64,000 nt of DNA from Methanolobus chelungpuianus (GTDB lineage: Archaea > Halobacteriota > Methanosarcinia > Methanosarcinales > Methanosarcinaceae), in the NCBI RefSeq assembly GCF_024500045.1, contig NZ_JTEO01000002.1, positions 186,001 to 250,000 on the forward strand, read 5' to 3'. The notes beneath the pieces are model-generated. The model did not search any database, was not told where the DNA came from, and saw nothing but the letters and a program-made list of their open reading frames with translations. This document shows, piece by piece, positions 26,802 to 35,933 of the stretch (position 1 is its first letter; every line of letters starts with the position of its first letter). Position numbers and translations under genes: made by a program.

Positions 26802-28016
26802 ATGCTGAGCCTGAAGCACTCAATAAGGATAGCCCTTGGGAGCATCGGAAGCGCAAAAATGCGCTCGGCCCTCACGACCCTGGGGATCATTATAGGCATT
26901 GCCGCGGTCATAGCCAATGTCTCGCTGGGAGCAAGTTTCAGCCAGTACTTCACCGAGGAGATAGGCTCTGTCGGTAACAACTTCATCATCATCCAGAGCA
27001 AGACCTCCAATCTGCTTCATGATAACGAACTCGAGCTTGTGAAGAGCACCCCCGGGATAACGGGTGTCTCTCCCATAAGTCAGCAGGTGGCTGAGGTGGA
27101 ATACCTCTCAACTACCAGACAGATATCGGTGCAGGGTGTGAACGAGGACTATGAGGAAGTGGCCAATATCCGGATGGAATCCGGCAGCTTTCTCACAGAT
27201 AAGGACAAGTATGTGGCTGTGCTGGGTCACGATGTTGCGTATGAGAAGTTCGGCAGGACAATATCGGAGAAGAACACGATCCAGATGACCTTTGTAAAGG
27301 CAAACGGCGAGACCGTGACCCGGAACTTTAAGGTCAAGGGCATAATTGCCAGCCCTGAGACATCCTTTGTCCAGAGCGGCATAGAGTCTGACGTCCGGAT
27401 ATTTATCCCGATTTCCACTATGAATGAGATCATGGGAGAGGATTACTACTGGGGTTTCTTTGCTGCTGCAGAGAGCATGGAATCCATTTCCGATGTAACC
27501 GATGAGGTCGACCGCAGGCTTGCCAGGAATCTCGGTGTCCCTGCACGCGATGTCGACAACGAGGACGCGAAACCATATTCTCTCATGAACCAGGAAGAAA
27601 TACTGGAACAGGTCGACCAGATGTCGGCAGCCCTCAGTTCCTTGCTGACTGCAGTCGCACTGATCTCTCTCATTGTGGGCTCTATAGGTATCATGAACAT
27701 CATGCTGGTGACGGTTACTGAAAGGACCAGCGAGATAGGTATCATGAAATCTCTTGGATATAAGAACAGGGAAGTCCTCACGATGTTCATTGTGGAATCC
27801 ATGGTAGTGGGCCTTATTGGCGGCATCTTCGGTACGGCACTCGGAGTACTTGGAGCTTACGTAGTGGTCGGTGCCATGGGTATGCCCCACGTGTTCCCGC
27901 TGAACATGATCTTTGTTGGCGTGTTCGTCTCGATCATCGTAGGTCTGGTTGCAGGCGTATACCCGGCGAACAAGGCCGCAAAGATGAACCCGGTAGATGC
28001 CCTGAGACACGAGTGA
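26802..28016 (+). CDS. MacB-type ABC transporter permease (module 3)
   Basis: A 404-residue permease, paralogous to the two of module 2 (GSIGSAKMRSALTTLGIIIG, ASFSQYFTEEIGSVGNNFII, GVNEDYEEVANIRMESGSFL, ERTSEIGIMKSLGYKNRE, AGVYPANKAAKMNPVDALRHE). It has an N-terminal helix, an extracellular domain and three C-terminal helices. Module 3 has one permease where module 2 has two, so a homodimer is expected here. Confidence 0.9.
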   Translation: MLSLKHSIRIALGSIGSAKMRSALTTLGIIIGIAAVIANVSLGASFSQYFTEEIGSVGNNFIIIQSKTSNLLHDNELELVKSTPGITGVSPISQQVAEVEYLSTTRQISVQGVNEDYEEVANIRMESGSFLTDKDKYVAVLGHDVAYEKFGRTISEKNTIQMTFVKANGETVTRNFKVKGIIASPETSFVQSGIESDVRIFIPISTMNEIMGEDYYWGFFAAAESMESISDVTDEVDRRLARNLGVPARDVDNEDAKPYSLMNQEEILEQVDQMSAALSSLLTAVALISLIVGSIGIMNIMLVTVTERTSEIGIMKSLGYKNREVLTMFIVESMVVGLIGGIFGTALGVLGAYVVVGAMGMPHVFPLNMIFVGVFVSIIVGLVAGVYPANKAAKMNPVDALRHE

Positions 28017-28049
28017 AAGAATATCATGACTGAATTAAGGAGGTAAAGA

Positions 28050-28286
28050 ATGTTCGATGCATTGTTCATAGGGATTCCCTTTCTGCTGTTCTTCCTGTTT
28101 TTCGGGGCAGGCATAATAGGGACCCTTTTCTGGATATGGATGCTCATAGACTGCGCCACAAAGGAGCCATCAACGGGTAACGACAAGCTGATATGGATAT
28201 TGGTGATCCTTCTCACTCACCTGATCGGTGCCCTGATATACTTCCTTGTCAGGAGGCCAGAGCGCATCCGGGAGTTTGGTGCCTGA
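28050..28286 (+). CDS. PLDc_N-domain small membrane protein
   Basis: A 78-residue protein with two membrane helices (about 5-30 and 45-66) separated by MLIDCATKEPSTGNDKLIWI, the pattern of the phospholipase D nuclease N-terminal (PLDc_N) domain found in cardiolipin synthases and as free small proteins. A strong AGGAGGTAA lies before the ATG. It follows module 3 by 33 bases and may be the last gene of that operon. Free-standing members have no known function. Confidence 0.75.
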   Translation: MFDALFIGIPFLLFFLFFGAGIIGTLFWIWMLIDCATKEPSTGNDKLIWILVILLTHLIGALIYFLVRRPERIREFGA

Positions 28287-28414
28287 AGGGGTGCTTAAGT
28301 CAATAACGATGAATGCAGCCTGTAAGCTTCCTTCAGGCTGCTCCTCTCTCCGAAGGCAAGCCAAATGAACCTTTGGGCAGAATGCACGACTTTGTATATA
28401 TTATATCGATCGGG

Positions 28415-29104
28415 ATGGAACGAATGTTTGGGAGAACTGGCACAGCCTTCAGCCTTCTCAGAAGGCACCTGCGTGATTTCGTAGCTGTGGCTTTCAGGAA
28501 GCAGACATACCTTAATTTCCTTTACCTGCTGTTCACATTCCCCCTTGGAACGGCTTATTTTGTATTCCTGGTGACCGGCCTGTCGCTGGGATTCCACCTG
28601 CTGGGCATCTGGCTGGGTATTCCTATACTGCTGCTTGTTTTCCTTGCATGGTGGGAAATGGCATCCTTTGAAAGGCAGCTTGCAGAATGGCTTCTGGGTG
28701 TGAAAATACCACCGATGTCCCACACTATGGATAAGCCGGACAGCGTTCTTGACAGCTGGGTGTCAAAGCTGAGAAACCCCGTGTCATGGAAGGCCCTGCT
28801 GTTCTTGCTGCTGAAATTCCCTCTGGGAGTATTCTCGCTGGGTGTATCCCTGTTCATGATAGCAATGACAGTGTTACTGTTCCTGGCACCCCTGATAGGA
28901 TACGCCCTGGTGTCTGGCCCTCACCCGGCTGGTTTCCATCCTTATTCATCGGAACTTTCCATGATCGCGTTTTTCTCAGCCTTACCGGTGGGGCTGTTAT
29001 CCCTTCATGTAATAAATCTGCTTGCAGGAACAGCAGGAAAATTTGCAGTGCTGATGCTTGGCGTATCATCTAAAGAGGACGGGTTTGCGGACCAGGAAAG
29101 CTGA
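28415..29104 (+). CDS. Membrane protein with a putative-sensor domain
   Basis: A 229-residue protein with two repeats of a paired-helix unit: TYLNFLYLLFTFPLGTAYFVFLV followed by the second copy KALLFLLLKFPLGVFSLGVSLFM. This repeated FPLG pattern is that of the putative sensor domain often joined to histidine kinases, here without a kinase. A TATA-like TTTGTATATATTATATC at 28391-28407 lies so close to the ATGs at 28415 and 28424 that a leaderless or near-leaderless mRNA is likely, which argues against longer in-frame starts at 28313 or 28382. The winged-helix gene that converges on it could belong to the same circuit. Confidence 0.68.
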   Translation: MERMFGRTGTAFSLLRRHLRDFVAVAFRKQTYLNFLYLLFTFPLGTAYFVFLVTGLSLGFHLLGIWLGIPILLLVFLAWWEMASFERQLAEWLLGVKIPPMSHTMDKPDSVLDSWVSKLRNPVSWKALLFLLLKFPLGVFSLGVSLFMIAMTVLLFLAPLIGYALVSGPHPAGFHPYSSELSMIAFFSALPVGLLSLHVINLLAGTAGKFAVLMLGVSSKEDGFADQES

Positions 29105-29117
29105 ACCGGGAAGCATC

Positions 29118-29393
29118 TCATTTCTCATTGAGCCTCGTATAGAAGTCAAGTATAAGGTGGGTCTTCTCGTTATCAAGGTTCAGGCGGAAGGTCCTTATCT
29201 GCTTTCCAAGTGGCTTCTCTATAACGATGCCCGTTTTGATGAGGGGTGCAATGACCCTCGCGACACTGGAATGGGACAGGCCGGTCTCCTCTGCTATGCC
29301 GGAAAGATAGGTCGATTCGTTCCGGTGCTGTATAAGGTTTTTAAGAACGGTCATCTGGGCTGTCTTTCCAAAAATCTCTTCCAGTGCATCCAT
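29118..29393 (-). CDS. Small winged-helix regulator
   Basis: A 91-residue DNA-binding protein: helices KTAQMTVLKNLIQHRNESTYLSGIA, recognition helix around TGLSHSSVARVIAPLIKTGI and a wing with KPLGKQIRTFRLN. It resembles compact MarR/ArsR-like archaeal regulators and would act as a dimer. It converges on the sensor-domain gene with 13 bases between. The target is unknown. Confidence 0.72.
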   Translation of the reverse strand: MDALEEIFGKTAQMTVLKNLIQHRNESTYLSGIAEETGLSHSSVARVIAPLIKTGIVIEKPLGKQIRTFRLNLDNEKTHLILDFYTRLNEK

Positions 29394-29541
29394 TGTATCG
29401 TAGCATAGATATTCATTGATAAGTTATAATACTTTCTTTAATTTGGACGACTGGGCTAATTAAGATACAACCCTTTGATATTTGGAAAGGTTTTAATAAC
29501 ATCATCCTGCTATACTTATTCACAGTTAGGGTAGTATCACC

Positions 29542-30054
29542 ATGAATACTGAGAACATTGATCCTGAGATCCTGGCGCTGATAGAGAGCAAACCCGGCAT
29601 AAGCGATGCAGAGATAGCCAGATCACTTGGAGTGGATGAAAGTCTGGTCCGTCAGAGGATAGCCTTTCTTTCAGATACCCGTGAGAAGATCCTCATCGTG
29701 GACGAGGAGATCGACGCCTCCACCGCACTCAAGGTGGCGCTCGAGGCAGAAGGTTACAATGTTATAGAGGCCCTTGACGGATACGAGGGTATCCGCAAGG
29801 CAAAGTCTGAGACCCCTGACGTGATCCTCCTTGACATCATGATGCCAGGCATGGATGGCTTTGAGGTGTGCAGGCGCCTCAAGGCTGACCCGGCTTCCAG
29901 TCACATCCCTGTTATAATGCTCACTGCCAAGGGAGAGATTGACGACAAGGTGGAAGGACTCGAGCTGGGCGCAGACGATTACGTTACAAAACCTTTCAAT
30001 CTCAAGGAGCTCAAAGCCCGTATAAGGATGGTGCTTCGAAGAGGCGCTGTCTGA
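29542..30054 (+). CDS. Response regulator with N-terminal helix-turn-helix
   Basis: A 170-residue protein in the reverse of the usual order. Residues 1-48 look like a helix-turn-helix (PGISDAEIARSLGVDESLVRQRI), and residues 49-170 are a CheY-like receiver with the phospho-acceptor D98 (ILLDIMMPGMDG), the acidic pocket DEE at 54-56, T128 (MLTAK) and K150 (VTKPF). It lies 33 bases before a membrane histidine kinase, its likely partner. Archaeal response regulators seldom carry DNA-binding domains, so this architecture is notable. Confidence 0.85.
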   Translation: MNTENIDPEILALIESKPGISDAEIARSLGVDESLVRQRIAFLSDTREKILIVDEEIDASTALKVALEAEGYNVIEALDGYEGIRKAKSETPDVILLDIMMPGMDGFEVCRRLKADPASSHIPVIMLTAKGEIDDKVEGLELGADDYVTKPFNLKELKARIRMVLRRGAV

Positions 30055-30087
30055 GTTTTCTTCTCTTTTAATCTTCATTCCGGCCTT

Positions 30088-31830
30088 ATGTGGGAAAAAA
30101 AGAACAGATGGAACCTTGTAATTTTTGCAGTGATAGTGTTGCTGCTGGTTGGCTCCATCTTTTTTCTCTGGATGAAGGCAAATCTTGAGGTCAGGTCCAT
30201 CGTGGAGGAACAGTACCAAACCCAGCAGCTCATCCTGACCCAGTATGTTTCTTCTTCCATTGCAGAGCTGCTGAACGAGCGAGTGCTCTTGCTGGAGGTG
30301 GTGGCGCGGAAACAGCAGGGGGTTCCGGAAGACCTGTTCATGTCCGAGTTCGAGACAGTATATGCAGTGGCAGATATCTACTACGTGCTGGAGTTCATTG
30401 ATGCCGGCGGTACCGTGGTATCCGGGTATCCCGCTGAACGTGTGCCTCACGGCTACAACCTTTATTCCAATGATATGACCTGGGCATTCGAGCATGTCAG
30501 GGACACAGGACAGGTCTACGTATCAGAGCCTGTGACCACGATGGAGGGTATTTTCGGAGCCTATGTGTGGGTTCCTGTTTTCGAGAACGGTCAGTTCAGG
30601 GGTTCCATCCTCGGCATTGTTTCGGACGAGAGCATCCTCGAGCAGTTCGAAACCAGTTCCGACAGCAAGAGCTATGTCTATATCGTAGATGATAGCGGGA
30701 TGATACTGTATGACGAGTCCGGTATCTTTGAGAAAGGCGCAAGTTACCTGGATCATGGGGATTCTGTTGGTGACGAACGCCTGCGCATCATTGAAGAGCA
30801 GATGAGAGGTCAGGTTGGCAATGGCAAGTACTGGCTGGAAACCCCTGAAGGCAGTGAGTATGTGCTTGTTTCATATTCGCCAATAAAATGGCACAATCAG
30901 CAATGGTCTGTGGGCCTTACAAGCCCCGGTGATGCTGTTGACGACATAATTATCTCGGTTTATGTAAAACTGTTCACGGTGGCAGCGGTCTCTGTCCTGT
31001 TCATTCTGTTCGTGAGCTCTCAGGTCTATTTCATACTTCTTAACTGGAACAAGACCCTTGAGCGGGAGGTGGAGAGAAAGACGGCCGAACTCCAGCAGTC
31101 CAATGAGTCGCTGACATCTGCCAACACAAAGCTCAAGGAACTTGACCGGCTGAAGAACGAGTTCCTGTCCATGGTCTCCCATGAGCTCAAGACTCCGCTC
31201 ACGGCCATGAAGACCTCGAGCGAGTTCCTGCTGGAGGACACTTGTGATCCCAATGTCAGGAAGCAAATGCTTGCACTCATAGTACGCAACGTTGACCGGC
31301 AGGCGAGACTTGTGGATGACCTCCTCGATATCTCCCGGATCGAGTCCAACAGGATGAAGTTCAATATTGAGCCAGTGAGCCTGCAGGAGGCCCTGGAGCA
31401 CTCTCTTGAGACCATCCGCCGCTTCTCGGAAAGCAAAGGGGTCGCTCTCGTTAATGACGTGCCTTCGTCGATGGAAGCGGTTCTTGCAGATAAGGATAAG
31501 CTTGTCCAGGTGTTCGTCAACCTCCTGAACAACGCTGTCAAATTCACCCCTCGCGGCGGGAAAGTGACCGTCCGTGCACGTGAGATCGGTGATAGGGTGG
31601 AGGTCACGGTCACAGATACGGGCATAGGCATTGATCAGTCCCATCTGGATCATGTATTTGATAAGTTCTATCAGATCGACAGCACATCCACCCGTGCCGC
31701 CGGGGGCTGCGGACTGGGACTCGCGATCACAAAAGGTCTCATTGAAGGCATGGATGGCTCGATAAGGGCCGAGAGTGAACCCTGCACAGGCAGCAAGTTC
31801 ATCTTCACACTGATAAGGGCGGGAAATTAG
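30088..31830 (+). CDS. Membrane sensor histidine kinase with extracellular Cache-like domain
   Basis: A 580-residue kinase: first helix at residues 9-29, an extracellular Cache-like sensor about 30-285 (motifs GYNLYSNDMTWAF, VSEPVTTMEGIFGAYVWVPVF), second helix about 293-318, a coiled coil 320-355, HisKA with H365 (SMVSHELKTPLTAMK), and HATPase with N481 (NLLNNAVKFTP), D510 (DTGIGI) and GGCGLGLAITKG at 539-550. It probably senses a small molecule outside the cell and phosphorylates the regulator encoded just upstream. The ligand is unknown. Confidence 0.88.
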   Translation: MWEKKNRWNLVIFAVIVLLLVGSIFFLWMKANLEVRSIVEEQYQTQQLILTQYVSSSIAELLNERVLLLEVVARKQQGVPEDLFMSEFETVYAVADIYYVLEFIDAGGTVVSGYPAERVPHGYNLYSNDMTWAFEHVRDTGQVYVSEPVTTMEGIFGAYVWVPVFENGQFRGSILGIVSDESILEQFETSSDSKSYVYIVDDSGMILYDESGIFEKGASYLDHGDSVGDERLRIIEEQMRGQVGNGKYWLETPEGSEYVLVSYSPIKWHNQQWSVGLTSPGDAVDDIIISVYVKLFTVAAVSVLFILFVSSQVYFILLNWNKTLEREVERKTAELQQSNESLTSANTKLKELDRLKNEFLSMVSHELKTPLTAMKTSSEFLLEDTCDPNVRKQMLALIVRNVDRQARLVDDLLDISRIESNRMKFNIEPVSLQEALEHSLETIRRFSESKGVALVNDVPSSMEAVLADKDKLVQVFVNLLNNAVKFTPRGGKVTVRAREIGDRVEVTVTDTGIGIDQSHLDHVFDKFYQIDSTSTRAAGGCGLGLAITKGLIEGMDGSIRAESEPCTGSKFIFTLIRAGN

Positions 31831-31884
31831 GTCCCGCTAATACGAATTATGAAACCAGTATAAGTCCGGAATAAGAGGTAAAAA

Positions 31885-32202
31885 ATGTTAGTAACAACAA
31901 CAGACGGAGTAGAAGGTAAAGAACTTGAAATACTCGGCGTGGTCTTTGGAAATACCGTTCGCGCCAAGCACATAGGAAGTGACATTGCAGCAGGCCTGAA
32001 GAACATTGTCGGAGGCGAGCTTAAGGGTTATTCGGATATGCTCTCCCAGGCAAGGAAGGAGTCCTATGACAGGATGGTGGAAGAAGCCAGGAAGATGGGT
32101 GCCGATGCAGTTGTGAATGTGAGGTTCACCACGTCACAGACCATGGCAGGGGCTGCGGAGCTGCTAGCCTACGGGACAGCTGTGAAGATAAAAAAGAACT
32201 GA
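31885..32202 (+). CDS. YbjQ-family (DUF74) protein
   Basis: A 105-residue cytoplasmic protein with the family marks VFGNTVRAKHIGSDIAAGLKNIVGGELKGYSDML, REARKMGADAVVNVRF and LAYGTAVK. YbjQ/DUF74 proteins form pentamers and have been called heavy-metal binding, but no activity is established. A ribosome site AAGAGGTAAAA precedes the ATG. It converges on the next kinase gene with 5 bases between. Confidence 0.85.
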   Translation: MLVTTTDGVEGKELEILGVVFGNTVRAKHIGSDIAAGLKNIVGGELKGYSDMLSQARKESYDRMVEEARKMGADAVVNVRFTTSQTMAGAAELLAYGTAVKIKKN

Positions 32203-32207
32203 TACGA

Positions 32208-33848
32208 TCAGGAAGGCGGGACCAGTGAGGTGCCTGTCTTGTCCTGCTTTTTTTCAACCGGTATTGTAAAGCTGAATATACTGCCTTTCCCGGGCTCGCT
32301 TTCCACCTCAATGCTTCCTTCTAGCATTTCCACGAACTCCTTTACAATATATAATCCAAGTCCTACTCCATCAAAATTTCTTGTAAGGGATGAGTCAACC
32401 TGGGAAAAGGGTTTGAACAACTTGCTCCGGTCTTCTTCGGAAATGCCGATTCCCGTATCTTCAATAATGGCTGTCAGGGTGATATCGTCCGCAGAAGTGA
32501 ATCTCACGCTAACGCTTCCTTTTTCGGGGGTGAACTTGATCGCGTTGCTTATGAGATCATAAAGGATGGTTTTCAATTTGTTTTCGTCCGAGTATATATC
32601 CCTCAGGCCGGTTTCAAGATGGAAGCCCAGTTCAATCTTTTTCTTCCTGGCCAGCGGCATTGCGAATGCTTCAATGGCTGCAATCAAAGAGGACAGCTGG
32701 AACTCCTTCTTTTCTACTTTCATGCTTCCTTCTTCTATGTGGGAATGCTCTATGATGGAATTGACAATCATCATCAGCCGCTCTCCGCTTTTGACAATGA
32801 TATCTGTGCACTTCCTCTGTTCCTCATTAAGAGGTCCCAGGTCACCCTTCTGAAGGATGTCAGAATAGCCGATGACATGGTTGAGCGGAGTCCTTAGCTC
32901 ATGACTCATGGTTGTAATGAAATCTCTTTTAACCTGGGCAGCGCTATCTGAAACGACTTTCGCCATGACAAGGGCCTTTATAGCTTTCTCTCTGTCAGTT
33001 ATGTCAGTGCCTGATGTAAGGAGTCCCTGGATCTTTCCATTCTCGTCTTCAAGGATCATGTTGTTCCATTCGAATGTTCTGGTTTCCATGCTTTTGGTCA
33101 GGACCGGTGATTCAAAACTGGTCTTGAGGGTCACTTCCTTTTCCATCAGCTTCCTGTATTCCTCCTTTGCCTCTTCTCTGATATCCTCTGGCAGCAGGGT
33201 CTCAAAAAAGTCCTTTCCTGTAAGTTCGCGTTCCTCATATCCAAGGATCTCGCAGCCTTTCTTGTTTATGAGGAAGATCTTCCCTTCCCTGCTGGTGGCA
33301 AGTATACTGACAGCTACCACGTCAAGATACTTCTGGGCTTTATCCCTCTCCTTCCTGAGGTTCATCTCGACTTTCTTAAGCATGGCGATATCGACCATCA
33401 GGCCGTTAATGCCTGTGATCTTTCCATTGTGCGTGATCGGGCGGGATGTGGTATGCACATAGGTGATATCTCCCGATTTCTTTATTATGCGGAACATGTA
33501 GGGTTTTCTCTCGCCTGCGATCGTAAACCTGATATCTTCCATCAGCCCCGGAAGATCTTCCGGGTGTATATATCTTGCATAAGGTGTTCCGATAATCTCT
33601 TCAACCTTATATCCGGTTATGTTTTCGATAGCTGAGTTTATGTATGTGAACATGCCGTCGTTATCAATAGAGAAGACTACATCATTAAGATTCTCCAGGC
33701 GCTCACTATAGAATTCTTTTGTATCTGCCAGTTCCTTACTCAGCAAACAGAGTTCTTCACTAAGCTGGCGGACCCTGGAATTGAGGGATGCGTTTGAGCG
33801 TGTTTTCTGTGAGCTTTTCTTATGAGGGTCTGCACTTTTGTGAATCAT
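32208..33848 (-). CDS. Soluble PAS-PAS sensor histidine kinase
   Basis: A 546-residue cytoplasmic kinase without membrane helices. A coiled coil at residues 20-50 is followed by PAS1 (about 52-155, DGMFTYINSAIENITGY), PAS2 (about 172-288, GKIFLINKKGCEILGYEERELTG), HisKA with H316 (TMSHELRTPLNHVIGYSDIL) and HATPase with N435 (DLISNAIKFTP), D464 (DTGIGI) and G496 (GVGLGLYIVKEF). Each PAS is followed by a PAC-like strand (TGINGLMVDI, QGLLTSGTDITD). It is monocistronic, and its partner regulator is not adjacent. The ligands cannot be read from sequence. Confidence 0.88.
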   Translation of the reverse strand: MIHKSADPHKKSSQKTRSNASLNSRVRQLSEELCLLSKELADTKEFYSERLENLNDVVFSIDNDGMFTYINSAIENITGYKVEEIIGTPYARYIHPEDLPGLMEDIRFTIAGERKPYMFRIIKKSGDITYVHTTSRPITHNGKITGINGLMVDIAMLKKVEMNLRKERDKAQKYLDVVAVSILATSREGKIFLINKKGCEILGYEERELTGKDFFETLLPEDIREEAKEEYRKLMEKEVTLKTSFESPVLTKSMETRTFEWNNMILEDENGKIQGLLTSGTDITDREKAIKALVMAKVVSDSAAQVKRDFITTMSHELRTPLNHVIGYSDILQKGDLGPLNEEQRKCTDIIVKSGERLMMIVNSIIEHSHIEEGSMKVEKKEFQLSSLIAAIEAFAMPLARKKKIELGFHLETGLRDIYSDENKLKTILYDLISNAIKFTPEKGSVSVRFTSADDITLTAIIEDTGIGISEEDRSKLFKPFSQVDSSLTRNFDGVGLGLYIVKEFVEMLEGSIEVESEPGKGSIFSFTIPVEKKQDKTGTSLVPPS

Positions 33849-34107
33849 GGTTCTTCAAAATTAATCATTTAGTTTATATATTTATTAATCTCGAACTACT
33901 TAAGTTTTGTGAGGCTACAAACACCACTTATAAATATATTGGATAGAAAATACTTTATTTTCGGGTGATTTGAAGATGCATTGGATGTTATTCTATATCC
34001 TTTAATTGTGCATAAAAAAATGCGGCCTTTGTAGATTCACTTTTAAACTATAAGGCACATAATAAACTATACTACAAAAACACACATTAAAGAAATGGGG
34101 AGAATAC

Positions 34108-34833
34108 ATGGGGTTAGATGACATAATCAAGGAAATAACTCATGAAACAGAGAGCATAGTGAACACGAAGACCTTGGTGGGCGAGCCCACTACCTGGGAA
34201 GGGAAGACCATAATGCCAATCATGAAAGTCTCTGCTGGTTTCGGAAGTGCAGGCGGTGAAAACCACCAGGGGAACGGCAGGGATGGGTATGCAGGTGGCG
34301 GATATGCAGGAGTCAATATGGAGCCCATCGGCTTTGTGGTCATTTCCGAAGAAGATGTTCGCTTACTGACGCTGTCAGGCAGGAGCAGCTTCAATAGCAT
34401 TATTGATGTGATCCCTGAGCTGGCGGCCAGACTTCCTCAGACCGCATCGAGGGTAAGGGAGGCTGGCACCCACATGGCAGAGGACGTGAACCGGAGGGTG
34501 AGAGAGAGAAAGGAAAAGCGCTCACAGGAAGGTAAGAGTTCTGTAACTGAGATGGTCAGGGAAGGTGCAGAGAAAGTAGGCCAAAGAGTAAAAGACATGC
34601 AGGCTGAAGAGGGTTCCCTTACTGACAGGGTCAGGCAGGGTGCTGAGAAAGTATCCCAGAAGGTCAAGGATATGAGAGGCGGTTCAGAAGCAGAAACTGA
34701 AAGCCAGAGTGACCAGCCATTCGGGGAAAAAGAACCTTCAGAAGAGAACAAGCAGGCATTCGGGAGCCGTTCCATGGAAGAGGGCGGTACCGGTGGGAGC
34801 AGCCAGTCATTTGGCGGAAGAGGGGGAGCATGA
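34108..34833 (+). CDS. GerW/YtfJ-like protein with charged repeat tail
   Basis: A 241-residue protein. Residues 1-115 match the GerW (YtfJ) family first known from spore-forming bacteria: TKTLVGEPTTWEGKTIMPIMKVSAGFG, a Gly-rich stretch GGGYAGVNMEPIGFVVIS and DVIPELAARLP. The tail holds two copies of a charged helical unit (about 142-162 and 165-189): VREGAEKVGQRVKDM and VRQGAEKVSQKVKDM, then a low-complexity Gly/Ser/Glu end. The function in archaea is unknown. A TATA-like AAACTATACTAC lies near 34065. It is monocistronic. Confidence 0.78.
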   Translation: MGLDDIIKEITHETESIVNTKTLVGEPTTWEGKTIMPIMKVSAGFGSAGGENHQGNGRDGYAGGGYAGVNMEPIGFVVISEEDVRLLTLSGRSSFNSIIDVIPELAARLPQTASRVREAGTHMAEDVNRRVRERKEKRSQEGKSSVTEMVREGAEKVGQRVKDMQAEEGSLTDRVRQGAEKVSQKVKDMRGGSEAETESQSDQPFGEKEPSEENKQAFGSRSMEEGGTGGSSQSFGGRGGA

Positions 34834-34961
34834 TCCCTCTTACCCGCTGAAGCACTTTGAGATACATCAGGTAATCCAGCAGGCATGCCCGCTTCTAATA
34901 TATGCGGCTCCGATAAAGCTATTTTTCAATAGACTGTCTAATTTAAACTAGCACTTATACC

Positions 34962-34983
34962 ATTAAGCTAATTATAGCTTAAT
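34962..34983. promoter_or_regulatory. 9-bp inverted repeat upstream of the FilR1-type regulator
   Basis: ATTAAGCTA-ATTA-TAGCTTAAT is a perfect palindrome with a four-base centre, 132 bases before the regulator's ATG. A related sequence, ATTAAGC-AAATAAA-GCTTAT, lies downstream at about 36027-36046. Such paired sites suggest operators, perhaps for autoregulation; the downstream one might also be chance in AT-rich DNA. Confidence 0.4.
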
Positions 34984-35115
34984 AACCTTTAAATAAAAAA
35001 ACAACTTTTATTTCTGAGGAGGATTGGAGCACTTCTTTAAGCATCTGGCATAGAGGGAGGTTCTTCGGTACCATGTTTGACAGAAGCAATTTGACATACA
35101 GTGGGGCATACTTGA

Positions 35116-35901
35116 ATGGAAAAGACATCAATTCAAGAACTAATCGCATCAGAACAGATAAGGCATGCACTTTTAATTTTGAACGAGGGTCCAAAAGAAT
35201 CTGGCGGACTTGCATCATCTCTTGATGTGAGTATAAGTGAACTGCCTTCCATAACAGGGCTTTTGGAAGAAAGCTATCTTATCACCGGGAAAAATGGCAT
35301 CTATGCACTTACCCGGATAGGAGAGCTGATTGTCGAGAAACTCAAGCCTCTCTTGTGCATTGAAACTACAATGAATGCCGCTGAGGGGTTCTGGAGAAGT
35401 CGTAATCTGGACTTCATACCTTCTCCTCTGCTTAAAAAGCTGCATAAGCTAAACTCCTGCACTATCATTAAACCCAATTTCCCGGACATTTACGATTATA
35501 ACAGGGAAGTTCATGAGATGTCCAAGGCATCAGGCTCTGTCAGTGTGGCAGCTACCTGCCTGCATCCCGCTTTTCCGGAGCTGTTCTCTGAGATACTGGA
35601 AAGAAGGATCAACCTGTCCTTAATTTTCGACATCTGTCTGTTTGATAAGGTTAGAAAGGACCACAGTGAGCATATAAGAAGTCTTCTGAAGAACAGGAAG
35701 GTTGAACTTTATGTCTATGCCGAAGATATGCCTTTCCTTTCATTCAAAGTCAACGATGCATGTATTGAACTGAAACTGCTTACTGACAAGGGCACATACG
35801 ATTACAAGCGCTTAGTCTGTTGCAGCCCTGATGCGGTGGAATGGGGTAAGGAACTTTTTGAGCACTATCGCCAGCAGTCTGTCAGGGTAAGTGCAATATA
35901 G
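35116..35901 (+). CDS. FilR1-type (COG4742) archaeal transcriptional regulator
   Basis: A 261-residue protein: an N-terminal winged helix (residues 8-80, with GGLASSLDVSISELPSITGLLEESYLI) and a C-terminal FilR1/DUF1724 domain with YDYNREVHEMSKASGSVSV, CLHPAFPELFSEILERRINLSLIFD and LLTDKGTYDYKRLVCCSPDAVEWG. This family is abundant in Methanosarcinales, where some members regulate methyltransferase or adaptation genes. It lies immediately outside the left end of the integrated element, 33 bases after the stop, and its 3' end is intact. Confidence 0.85.
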   Translation: MEKTSIQELIASEQIRHALLILNEGPKESGGLASSLDVSISELPSITGLLEESYLITGKNGIYALTRIGELIVEKLKPLLCIETTMNAAEGFWRSRNLDFIPSPLLKKLHKLNSCTIIKPNFPDIYDYNREVHEMSKASGSVSVAATCLHPAFPELFSEILERRINLSLIFDICLFDKVRKDHSEHIRSLLKNRKVELYVYAEDMPFLSFKVNDACIELKLLTDKGTYDYKRLVCCSPDAVEWGKELFEHYRQQSVRVSAI

Positions 35902-35933
35902 GATATTTTCAACCACACAGGGGGCGGAATCAG

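Noticed and set aside
27108-28010. A 300-codon antisense frame in the module 3 permease
   Set aside because: The permease on the other strand has all family motifs; the antisense protein is His/Tyr/Arg-rich with no recognisable domain.
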